Of a stretch of DNA of 64,000 bases, positions 51,670-61,140 are shown in pieces. The stretch comes from Pseudomonadota bacterium (GTDB lineage Bacteria > Pseudomonadota > Alphaproteobacteria > Rhizobiales > Xanthobacteraceae), in contig JAEYRD010000160.1 of assembly GCA_023435725.1 (NCBI GenBank), positions 50,731 to 114,730 on the forward strand, written 5' to 3'. The notes under the pieces are model-generated. The model made no database searches, was not told where the DNA came from, and saw nothing but the letters and a program-made list of their open reading frames with translations. The stretch's first letter is position 1; every line of letters starts with the position of its first letter. Both the position numbers and the translations under genes were made by a program.

Positions 51670-52518
51670 TTACGATTTCGGCCCGGTCGGGGGCACCGTA
51701 TAGCGCGTTGCGTGGCTGCCGACGAGGGCCGTGGAGCGCACCGAGGCCCCCGCTTCGATCAGGGCAGCCTTGATTTTGTCGATGCTGGTCGCGCCCGTGA
51801 CCGAGATCAGCAGCGCCGCGCCGTCGAAAGCGGTATCGGGCACCGCCACGATCTCGGCGAGCGGCGACAGGGCGCGCGCGACCTCGGCGTTCCAACCCGA
51901 CACGCGGACGCTGAAGGTCTCGACCTCCGTCACCAGGGCGCTGTCGGGGACGCGCGAGATCGCGAACACAGGCAGCGCCGCCGGATGATCGGCGCGCTCG
52001 ACGAAGGGCATGCGCGCAATGATCTTCGGCGCGCCGTCCGCTTCCAGCTCCAGCCACCACGGCGTGCGGCTCGAGGTCGCCGAGACCAGCGCCAGATCCC
52101 CCTTGGATTTCGCCACCGCCTCGACCGCGGCCTGCGCGCTGAAATGCGCGACGTAAGGCACGGTGAAGCCGAAATGGAAACGCGCGGAATCGCGCATGGC
52201 AGGCTCGCTCACCGAGATGTCGGCATGCACGGAGAACGGCGCCTGGACATAGGTGAAGGTCGAGATGATGACGCGCCAGATGCTCTCGACCGTGTCGAGC
52301 GGCAGGATGCCGCGATGACGCTGGACGAGGTCACGCATCATGGCGGCCTCGCGCGCCGGGCGGAATGCGGAGCCGACCTCCTGGGTCTGCTTCACCTGGA
52401 TCAGGCGATCGATGATGTCGCCGCGCTGCATCAGCAGGCGATGCATGCTCTCGTCGATCGCGTCGATCTCCTTGCGCAATTCCTGGAGCGATGGTGGCGC
52501 GGGCGGACGTTGGGACAT
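51670..52518 (-). CDS. Chorismate mutase (AroQ type) with C-terminal extension
   Basis: A 282-residue protein. The first 95 residues form an AroQ chorismate mutase: LRKEIDAIDESMHRLLMQRG with the active-site Arg, FRPAREAAMM and ILPLDTVESIWRVIISTF. It turns chorismate into prephenate. The remaining 185 residues have no clear hallmark. The middle (ARFHFGFTVPYVAHFSAQAA, GDLALVSATSS) recalls a prephenate-dehydratase-like fold but lacks its TRF motif, and the end (ALLISVTGATSIDKIKAALI) looks like an ACT-type regulatory domain. It is the first gene of the leftward trio with hisC and the dehydrogenase. Confidence 0.88.
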   Translation of the reverse strand: MSQRPPAPPSLQELRKEIDAIDESMHRLLMQRGDIIDRLIQVKQTQEVGSAFRPAREAAMMRDLVQRHRGILPLDTVESIWRVIISTFTYVQAPFSVHADISVSEPAMRDSARFHFGFTVPYVAHFSAQAAVEAVAKSKGDLALVSATSSRTPWWLELEADGAPKIIARMPFVERADHPAALPVFAISRVPDSALVTEVETFSVRVSGWNAEVARALSPLAEIVAVPDTAFDGAALLISVTGATSIDKIKAALIEAGASVRSTALVGSHATRYTVPPTGPKS

Positions 52519-52730
52519 ATCTGACAGGGGCTGTTGAGAGGCGTTCCAATGCGGATCGTCCGGGGACAGATCCGCTGCGGTCGACGTCTTGATTAGGCAG
52601 TCGGAGCTGCGAAAGCAAAGAGAAATGCAAAGGGAAATTAGCCCCTTTCAGCTGATGTGATAGGGACGAATTTGGTTAATCCGGGCTGCGACTTGACGAA
52701 AACCGCCCAAGCCATTAGGTTTTTGCCTGT

Positions 52731-52784
52731 TCCGTGGTCATTTGAGCCGGCCGGCTTGCAGCCACGTTAAAAAACTCGCTAAAC
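52731..52784 (+). ncRNA. SAM-II riboswitch aptamer
   Basis: The conserved core of the SAM-II (metA motif) aptamer is visible: CCGTGGTCATTTGAGCCGG, then CGGCTTGCAGCCACG, then TTAAAAAACTCGCTAAA. Stem P1 pairs CGTGG (52733-52737) with CCACG (52762-52766). The pseudoknot can form between TTTGAG in the first loop and CTCGCTAAA in the tail. The motif is known from alphaproteobacterial metX/metA leaders and binds S-adenosylmethionine to lower methionine synthesis. Confidence 0.92.
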
Positions 52785-52785
52785 A

Positions 52786-52837
52786 GGCCGGGGACGCTTC
52801 CGATCCCGGCCGAACCTATCGTTCAGGCCGGGTTTTT
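52786..52837 (+). terminator. Terminator/anti-terminator hairpins after the SAM-II aptamer
   Basis: CCCGGCC at 52805-52811 can pair with GGCCGGG upstream (52786-52792) or, extended as CCCGGCCGAAC, with GTTC-A-GGCCGGG downstream (52821-52832), which is followed by TTTTT (52833-52837). The second form is an intrinsic terminator. The two are mutually exclusive, so they can act as an attenuator read by the aptamer. Confidence 0.7.
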
Positions 52838-52895
52838 CATGGCCTGATGTCAATGCGGTCACGAGTCTGATCGCAAACGAGGTCGATGGTCAGAG

Positions 52896-54098
52896 ATGGT
52901 TGGCGTCAAATCGATTCCCAGTCCCGCGATCAGTGCCGACGATCGGTCGCATGAGGTGGATCATCCGAGCTCGGAGGTCGCGCATTTCGGCGCCGACCAG
53001 CCGCTGCGGCTCGATTGCGGCGTCGATCTCACCCCGTTCCAGATCGCCTACCAGACCTATGGCGAGCTCAACGCCGCGCGCTCAAATGCCGTTCTGATCT
53101 GCCATGCGCTGACCGGCGACCAGCACGTCGCCAATGTGCATCCGGTCACCGGCAAGCCCGGTTGGTGGGAGACCCTCGTCGGTCCCGGCCGGCCACTTGA
53201 TCCGCAACACTACTTCATCATTTGCGCCAACGTGATCGGCGGCTGCATGGGCTCGACCGGGCCGGCCTCGATCAATCCCGCGACCGGCAAGGTGTGGGGC
53301 CTGGATTTCCCCGTCATCACCATCCCGGACATGGTGCGCGCGCAGGCGATGCTGATCGACCGGCTCGGCATCGACACGCTGTTCGCCGTGGTCGGAGGCT
53401 CGATGGGCGGCATGCAGGTGCTGCAATGGACCGCCGCCTATCCCAAGCGCGTCTTCTCTGCTCTGGCGATCGCCTGCGCGACGCGACACTCGGCGCAGAA
53501 CATCGCCTTCCACGAGCTCGGCCGCCAGGCCGTGATGGCTGATCCCGACTGGCACAATGGCGGCTATGCCGATCACGGCATCCATCCGCATCGCGGCCTC
53601 GCGGTGGCGCGGATGGCGGCGCACATCACCTATCTCTCTGACGCCGCGCTGCATCGAAAATTCGGCCGGCGCATGCAGGACCGCGAACTGCCGACGTTCT
53701 CGTTCGATGCCGACTTCCAGGTTGAGAGCTATCTGCGCTACCAGGGCTCGTCCTTCGTCGAGCGGTTCGATGCCAACTCCTATCTCTATCTGACCCGCGC
53801 GATGGACTACTTCGACATCGCTGCCGATCATGGCGGCGCGCTGGCCAAGGCGTTCGCCGGAATCGAGACGCGCTTCTGCGTGGTCTCCTTCACCAGCGAC
53901 TGGCTGTTCCCGACCTCGGAATCGCGCGCGCTGGTGCATGCGCTGAATGCGTCGAGCGCGCGGGTGTCGTTCGCCGAGATCGAGACCGATCGCGGCCATG
54001 ACGCCTTCCTGCTCGACGTGCCCGAATTCTTCGACATCTCGCGCGCCTTCCTGCAATCGGCGGGCAAGGCGCGCGGGCTCGCCGGCAAGAATGACTGA
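52896..54098 (+). CDS. metX: Homoserine O-acetyltransferase
   Basis: A 400-residue alpha/beta-hydrolase-fold enzyme that acetylates (or succinylates) homoserine for methionine synthesis. The nucleophile Ser is in VVGGSMGGMQVLQW near 168, the Asp in FTSDWLFP near 335 and the His in DRGHDAFLLD near 368. The early part has NAVLICHALTGDQH and ANVIGGCMGSTGP, both strong MetX marks. It follows a SAM-II riboswitch, so SAM should repress it. The metW gene starts 15 bases after its stop. Confidence 0.96.
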   Translation: MVGVKSIPSPAISADDRSHEVDHPSSEVAHFGADQPLRLDCGVDLTPFQIAYQTYGELNAARSNAVLICHALTGDQHVANVHPVTGKPGWWETLVGPGRPLDPQHYFIICANVIGGCMGSTGPASINPATGKVWGLDFPVITIPDMVRAQAMLIDRLGIDTLFAVVGGSMGGMQVLQWTAAYPKRVFSALAIACATRHSAQNIAFHELGRQAVMADPDWHNGGYADHGIHPHRGLAVARMAAHITYLSDAALHRKFGRRMQDRELPTFSFDADFQVESYLRYQGSSFVERFDANSYLYLTRAMDYFDIAADHGGALAKAFAGIETRFCVVSFTSDWLFPTSESRALVHALNASSARVSFAEIETDRGHDAFLLDVPEFFDISRAFLQSAGKARGLAGKND

Positions 54099-54113
54099 CA
54101 AGGACGACTAGCG

Positions 54114-54776
54114 ATGTCTGTACAGGAAGTGCTGCCGCTGGGCGGCCTTGCGACGGAGCAGTCTGGCCATTTCCGCGCCGACCATTTGCTGGTCGCCGAG
54201 ATGGTCAAGCCGGGCTCGAGAGTGCTCGACGTCGGCTGCGGCGACGGCGATCTGCTCCAGCTTCTGGAGACCCGCGGTATCGACGGCCGCGGTATCGAAT
54301 TATCGCGCGAAGGCGTCAACCGTTGCGTCGCCAAGGGTCTTGCGGTGGTGCAGGGCGACGCCGACACCGACCTCGTCAATTATCCCGACGATGCCTTCGA
54401 CTACGTGATCCTGTCGCAGACGCTGCAGGCGACGCGGCAGCCGAAGGTGGTGCTGGAGAACCTGCTGCGCATCGGCCACCGCGCCATCGTCTCGTTCCCG
54501 AATTTCGGTTTCTGGAAGATGCGGCTCCAGCTCCTGATCGGCGGGCACATGCCACGTACCGAGAATTTGCCGGCGACCTGGTACGACACCGCCAACATCC
54601 ACTTCTGCACCATCAAGGATTTCGTCGAGCTCTGCGACGCCATCCACGTCAAGATGGAACGCGCCGAGGCGCTGGACCTCTATGGCCGTCCGCTGCGCCT
54701 GCGGCTGCCGTGGTGGGTCTGGAATATGTTCGGCGAGCAGGGCGTGTTTTTGCTCAGTCGCGGCGGGCGGAAGTGA
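54114..54776 (+). CDS. metW: Methionine biosynthesis protein MetW
   Basis: A 220-residue class I methyltransferase-fold protein. The SAM-type loop is VLDVGCGDGDLLQLLE near residue 35, followed by GIDGRGIELSREGVNRC and the MetW hallmark LQATRQPKVVLENLLRIG and VSFPNFGFWKMRLQLL. MetW pairs with MetX in many proteobacteria and is needed for full homoserine acyltransferase activity. It lies 15 bases after metX and shares its riboswitch control. Confidence 0.95.
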   Translation: MSVQEVLPLGGLATEQSGHFRADHLLVAEMVKPGSRVLDVGCGDGDLLQLLETRGIDGRGIELSREGVNRCVAKGLAVVQGDADTDLVNYPDDAFDYVILSQTLQATRQPKVVLENLLRIGHRAIVSFPNFGFWKMRLQLLIGGHMPRTENLPATWYDTANIHFCTIKDFVELCDAIHVKMERAEALDLYGRPLRLRLPWWVWNMFGEQGVFLLSRGGRK

Positions 54777-54786
54777 CGCCACCGGC

Positions 54787-54891
54787 GTCATTCCGGGGCG
54801 ATGCGTAGCATCGAGCCCGGAATCCATCAGGCCCTAGCGTTTGCCGTACAATGGATTCCGGGCCTGCGCCTTCGGCGCATCCCGGAATGAC
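54787..54891. repeat. Palindromic intergenic repeat, family B copy 4
   Basis: GTCATTCCGGGGCGATGCG at 54787 faces GGCGCATCCCGGAATGAC ending at 54891, with inner arms CCCGGAATCCAT and ATGGATTCCGGG. It lies between convergent metW and the hydrolase gene. Confidence 0.88.
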
Positions 54892-54893
54892 GG

Positions 54894-55757
54894 CTAATGT
54901 CCCGCCAACGATCGCGGATCGCGCACCGGCCATCGTCCCGCTTCCACCAGTGTCACGAACCGCTCCACTGTTTCGTTGAATAGCGCGGGCTCTTCGAGAT
55001 TGAGCACGTGGCCCGACTTCGGAAACATCGCGAGGCCCGCCGCGGGCAGATGCTTCTTCAGGAACAGGCTCGGTCCGACGCACGGATCATCCTCGTCGCC
55101 GCAGATGATCAGCGCCGGGGTTGCGACATTCCTGATCGCATCCGTCATCGTGTAGATCGAGGGGCGGCCGCCCTGGAAGCCGCGCATCGTGTTCGCCGAC
55201 CCCTTGGCGTCGTGCCGCGCCAGCGCGGCGTAGAAATCGGCGTGGCCGCGCGGGTCCTTCACCAGGAAGGGAATTCGGCTCGGTGCCTCGCGCGTGACTT
55301 TTGCGACCTCGGTCGAGCCGAGTGTCTCGAATTGCTCCGCATTGGCACGGCACTGCTTGCGCCAGTCGTCAAGATTCTCGATCTCCGAGCCGGAGCCGAC
55401 GCCGGCCAGCGTCATCGACAGCGCGCGCTGCGGCGCGTTCAATCCGATCTGGAGCGACGAGTAGGCACCCATCGACAAGCCGACGAGATGTGCGCGATCG
55501 ATCCTGAGATGATCGAGCACGGCAAGCGCGTCGGTGTAGAAATGCTCAAAGGTGTAGACCTCGCCATCAGGCACGTCCGATGGCGTGTAGCCGCGCGCGG
55601 AATAGGTGATGCAGCGATGGCCGCGCGAAAGATAGCGCATCTGCGGCTCCCAATTGGTGTAGTCGGCCGCGAACTCGTGCAGAAAAATTATCGGCGTTCC
55701 CTGACCCGCTTCTTCGAAATAGATGCGGACGTCGTCCCTGGTTGTGGCGTGGGGCAT
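54894..55757 (-). CDS. Alpha/beta hydrolase
   Basis: A 287-residue hydrolase. The oxyanion stretch is IIFLHEFAADYTNWEPQM near residue 25 (HE in place of the commoner HG). The nucleophile elbow is GLSMGAYSS near 94, the acid is likely in CGDEDDPC near 221, and the histidine in FPKSGHVLNLEEP near 246. The family covers esterases, C-C hydrolases and dienelactone-type enzymes; the substrate is not clear. It stands alone, divergent from the TIGR02594 gene. Confidence 0.9.
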   Translation of the reverse strand: MPHATTRDDVRIYFEEAGQGTPIIFLHEFAADYTNWEPQMRYLSRGHRCITYSARGYTPSDVPDGEVYTFEHFYTDALAVLDHLRIDRAHLVGLSMGAYSSLQIGLNAPQRALSMTLAGVGSGSEIENLDDWRKQCRANAEQFETLGSTEVAKVTREAPSRIPFLVKDPRGHADFYAALARHDAKGSANTMRGFQGGRPSIYTMTDAIRNVATPALIICGDEDDPCVGPSLFLKKHLPAAGLAMFPKSGHVLNLEEPALFNETVERFVTLVEAGRWPVRDPRSLAGH

Positions 55758-55973
55758 TAACCATTTCCCTCTCTTAAAGCCGAAGCGAGAGGATTGCAGT
55801 TAATGCTGTTGTCCGCAATGCGGCAGCACCAGACCAGCATCGAAACAACATCATCGCAGCTATTCCCCGGGCGCGGCGTCTTTTTCTCGCCACATCGGGC
55901 GGCTTAACGGCCGGGCGGATGTCGGCCATTGCACGGGTCGATCGGGAAGTGGGGGTGTCAAGAAGGATGAAGT

Positions 55974-56633
55974 ATGTTTGAGTTGTTTGCGTCTCGCCTG
56001 TCGCGTAGTGTTGTCGCGCTGGCGCTGTTCTTCGCGGCGGTCGCCGCTTCCTCGTCTCCGGCCTCAGCGCGTCCTCATGGTCATAGCGCACAGCGGCACG
56101 CTTACGTGCATCACGCCAGCAGACATCATCATTACCGGCACCATGCGCGCAGCTCGCGCTTCGAGCGCAGCGCGGCGCGATTGCAGGCAAGCGAATTCGC
56201 TGGCACCCAGGCCAGCTATGATCCGAACGCCAACAGCGGCGGCATGGCCAACAGCGGAACGGCAACAAGCGGCGGCCTCAGTGGCGGATCGAGCCTCGTG
56301 TCCGAGGCGCGACGCTATCTCGGCGGCAATCCGACCGGACGCGGCAGTCTGTGGTGCGCGCGCTTCATGAACATGGTGCTGCAGCACACCGGCCATCAGG
56401 GCACGGGATCGGACATGGCGAGCTCGTTCGCGCGGTACGGCACGCGCGTCTCGGGTCCTCAGGTCGGCGCCATCGCAGTCATGTCGCGCGGCCGCCGCGG
56501 CGGCCATGTCGGCATCATCACGGGCGTGGACGCGCAAGGGAATCCGATCATGATCTCCGGCAATAACGGCAATCGTGTTCGCGAGACGCCGGTCTCGCGC
56601 GGCCGGATCTATGCGTATGTGATGCCGAACTGA
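55974..56633 (+). CDS. Secreted TIGR02594-family (CHAP-like) protein
   Basis: A 219-residue exported protein. The signal peptide runs to about residue 33 (SSSPASARP). A strikingly His-rich stretch follows (HGHSAQRHAYVHHASRHHHY, residues 35-54), then a disordered linker. The C-terminal 110 residues form the TIGR02594 domain with LWCARFMNMVLQHTG (Cys as putative nucleophile near 127) and a His in RGGHVGIITGVDAQGN. This domain is related to NlpC/P60 and CHAP amidases that cut peptidoglycan peptides. The His-rich part may bind metal, which is inference. Confidence 0.87.
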   Translation: MFELFASRLSRSVVALALFFAAVAASSSPASARPHGHSAQRHAYVHHASRHHHYRHHARSSRFERSAARLQASEFAGTQASYDPNANSGGMANSGTATSGGLSGGSSLVSEARRYLGGNPTGRGSLWCARFMNMVLQHTGHQGTGSDMASSFARYGTRVSGPQVGAIAVMSRGRRGGHVGIITGVDAQGNPIMISGNNGNRVRETPVSRGRIYAYVMPN

Positions 56634-56907
56634 GGTGACGAACTCGTAGAGACCGCAGGGTGGGCAAGGTGCGACAGTGCGGTGCCCACCGGCGGTGTAT
56701 CAACGTTTGAGAACCGTGGTGGTGAGCTTGCTTCCGCCTTCGCTCTTCGAGCTACGACGGACAAGTCGCTTTGCCCGCCCGGCGTACATGCTTAGCGCAC
56801 ATCTGCCCACATCGTCATTGCGAGGAGCGTAGCGACGAAGCAATCCAGACTGCCTCAGCGGATAGATCTCTGGATTGCTTCGCTGCGCTCGCAATGACAG
56901 AGACCCG
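56634..56907. other. Intergenic stretch with repeats between convergent genes
   Basis: 274 bases. It holds a GGGTGGGCA ... TGCCCACC inverted pair at about 56659-56690 and the family A repeat at 56814-56898. No gene is evident. Confidence 0.5.
56814..56898. repeat. Palindromic intergenic repeat, family A copy 3
   Basis: GTCATTGCGAGGAGCGTAGC at 56814 faces CTGGATTGCTTCGCTGCGCT ... GCAATGAC ending at 56898. Third copy of the family in the window. Confidence 0.88.
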
Positions 56908-57696
56908 TCAAACCAGCTTCGGCAATTCCACCGCGATCGCGTCACCGACGCCGATCTCGCCGTCGGCGATGACCTCGGCATAGATGCCGCAGTCCATGTG
57001 GCCGAGATTGCGCGAGAGCGTCGGCGGGATTTCGAGATCGCGCGCGGCCGTCTCGGGGTCGACGTTGACGGCGGCACAGCGGACGATGCGCTTGACCACC
57101 TTCAGCCGGGCCTCTCCGATCGCGAGCGTCTGGCCGACGAGGTCGAGCTCGGACCAGGCCGGCCAGCCCTGGACGTAGAGATTGGCGCGGAAGCGCAGGG
57201 GATGCACGGCGGCGCCGCCGAGCATGGTCTCGATCGCGCGGACGCTGTCGAGATTGATGATGGAGACGACCTTGCGGGCGACATCGGAAAAGCTGTGGTC
57301 GCGGCCGGACAGCAGTTTGGGCGCGCCCTTCAGCTCGGGCTGAAAGTTCTCGGTGAAGTAGCTCTCGATGGCGGCGCGCCCGGCGGCGGTCTCGAGATCG
57401 CCGCTCGCGACAACCTCGCCGTCCTTGCGGATCGTCAGCCGATTGGTCGCGTCCTCGAACCGGCTGTCGAGGGCCGCCAGCCGCTCATTGCGCATCAGCA
57501 TCAGGAATTGGGTCTTGGGCATCCAGGCTGGTGTCTCGGGATCGAACCCGCTCGGGCCGTTCTCGATGGCGTAGCGGCGGTCGGCGGGCAGGGTCCGGCC
57601 GGTCCGCAAGGGAACGCGGGGCAGGGGCTCCGGCGTCAGGCCCTTGATCGGGTAGCGGTAGAGGCCGGTGATCGCGGCGGTCTGGCTGGCTGTCAT
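56908..57696 (-). CDS. MOSC domain protein (YcbX/mARC-like)
   Basis: A 262-residue molybdenum-cofactor enzyme. The N-terminal MOSC_N barrel is ITGLYRYPIKGLTPEPLPRV and on to residue 95. The MOSC domain contains the Mo-binding cysteine in VKRIVRCAAVNVDPETAARD near 205, matching the RCxxTxVDPxTG motif of YcbX and mitochondrial mARC. Those enzymes reduce N-hydroxylated compounds. There is no C-terminal 2Fe-2S ferredoxin domain as in E. coli YcbX, so an outside electron donor is needed. It is divergent from clpB. Confidence 0.9.
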   Translation of the reverse strand: MTASQTAAITGLYRYPIKGLTPEPLPRVPLRTGRTLPADRRYAIENGPSGFDPETPAWMPKTQFLMLMRNERLAALDSRFEDATNRLTIRKDGEVVASGDLETAAGRAAIESYFTENFQPELKGAPKLLSGRDHSFSDVARKVVSIINLDSVRAIETMLGGAAVHPLRFRANLYVQGWPAWSELDLVGQTLAIGEARLKVVKRIVRCAAVNVDPETAARDLEIPPTLSRNLGHMDCGIYAEVIADGEIGVGDAIAVELPKLV

Positions 57697-57842
57697 GCCG
57701 CTACCTTAAGGATTCGACCGTCACCCGCCAAGCAGGCGGATGAGCGCACGAAATTGTGAACTCGCCTCTTCCGATCTGAGGGCACGCTTCCCACATCTGG
57801 ATCAGGTCGGCGCCAGCGTCGGCTGATAACGATCGCTGCCGA

Positions 57843-57856
57843 TTGACGAACGTCAA
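57843..57856. promoter_or_regulatory. FNR/FixK-type box upstream of clpB
   Basis: TTGACGAACGTCAA fits the TTG-N8-CAA box bound by FixK2 and other CRP/FNR proteins. It lies 82 bases before the clpB ATG and 147 bases before the divergent MOSC start. No clear RpoH-type promoter could be picked out. Confidence 0.4.
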
Positions 57857-57937
57857 CACGGCCGGCGGAAACCCAATGAAGATGCCGTTTGGAGTGCCTT
57901 AGAGGGCTCCAGGGGCAGGCCGAGGGAAAGAAAAGAC

Positions 57938-60577
<2,640 letters not shown>

Positions 60578-60605
60578 TCGCTGGTATCAGCCGCTCAAAC
60601 AAGAT

Positions 60606-60645
60606 CGCCCCGGAGAGGTCGGCCTCTCCGGGGCGAATTGTTTTG
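60606..60645 (+). terminator. Intrinsic terminator after clpB
   Basis: A perfect 13-base stem, CGCCCCGGAGAGG at 60606-60618 and CCTCTCCGGGGCG at 60623-60635, with a TCGG loop and AATTGTTTT after it. Confidence 0.92.
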
Positions 60646-60655
60646 GTCAGGCCTC

Positions 60656-60735
60656 GAAGCGTTTTCGAGCGAAGTGACACCGGTTCGCGTAAAGAAAACG
60701 CGTCAAAATAAGAGTCGAGAGCCCGTTCCGAACGG
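60656..60735. repeat. Dispersed repeat-like stretch, family D
   Basis: GAAGCGTTTTCGAGCGAAGT ... GTAAAGAAAACGCGTC, with the arms GCGTTTTC and GAAAACGC as an inverted pair. I recall similar elements in Bradyrhizobium intergenic regions; no second copy is in this window. Confidence 0.5.
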
Positions 60736-60743
60736 AAGTGGCC

Positions 60744-61010
60744 CTAGCTGGCCGCGGTCACGGAGCCGGGGGAGGCCGGGCCTTCCTCGTCCGCGTCCTG
60801 TTCCAGCTCCGACAGGATGTCCACGAGCTCGCGCACGCGGCCATGGGCGAGCGGGCGGAGGTCGTTGATCATCGGCTCGTCATTGGCGAGCCAGGCCTGG
60901 GCTTCGGCGAGCTCCTCGACCGTCGCGCCGGTTCCGATGATCTGTGCAATCGTGACATCGTCAGCTCTGCTGACGGTCCTGATGACATCGTCGCGTGAGA
61001 GGTGCGGCAT
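60744..61010 (-). CDS. Small acidic protein of unknown function
   Basis: An 88-residue protein that I do not recognise. It has a strong AGAGGAGGA ribosome site before its ATG at 61010, so it is almost surely expressed. It begins MPHLSRDDVIRTVSRADDV, looks mainly helical, and has an acidic C-terminal third (SELEQDADEEGPASPG). There are no cysteines, signal peptide or membrane segment. The first part, with TIAQIIGTGATVEELAEAQA, could be a small helical DNA- or protein-binding bundle, but no motif proves it. It lies between the M23 peptidase gene and the clpB terminator, on the same strand as the peptidase. Confidence 0.8.
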   Translation of the reverse strand: MPHLSRDDVIRTVSRADDVTIAQIIGTGATVEELAEAQAWLANDEPMINDLRPLAHGRVRELVDILSELEQDADEEGPASPGSVTAAS

Positions 61011-61140
61011 GGCAGGTCCTCCTCTGGCTCAACGGCTTAAGACAGGTCGCGCGTGTCAATCGAGACGCCGCCGATCGGTTCCGTAGAGCTTTGAGGTGGG
61101 GAGCGGATCTGGACGGGAAAGGGCCCCAGATTCCGAAGAA

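Larger units (their letters stand above)
52519..52895. promoter_or_regulatory. Control region between chorismate mutase and metX
   Basis: 377 bases between divergent genes. The left 200 bases hold the presumed leftward promoter of the aromatic trio and nothing I can name. The right part holds the SAM-II riboswitch and its attenuator-like hairpins before metX. Confidence 0.7.
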
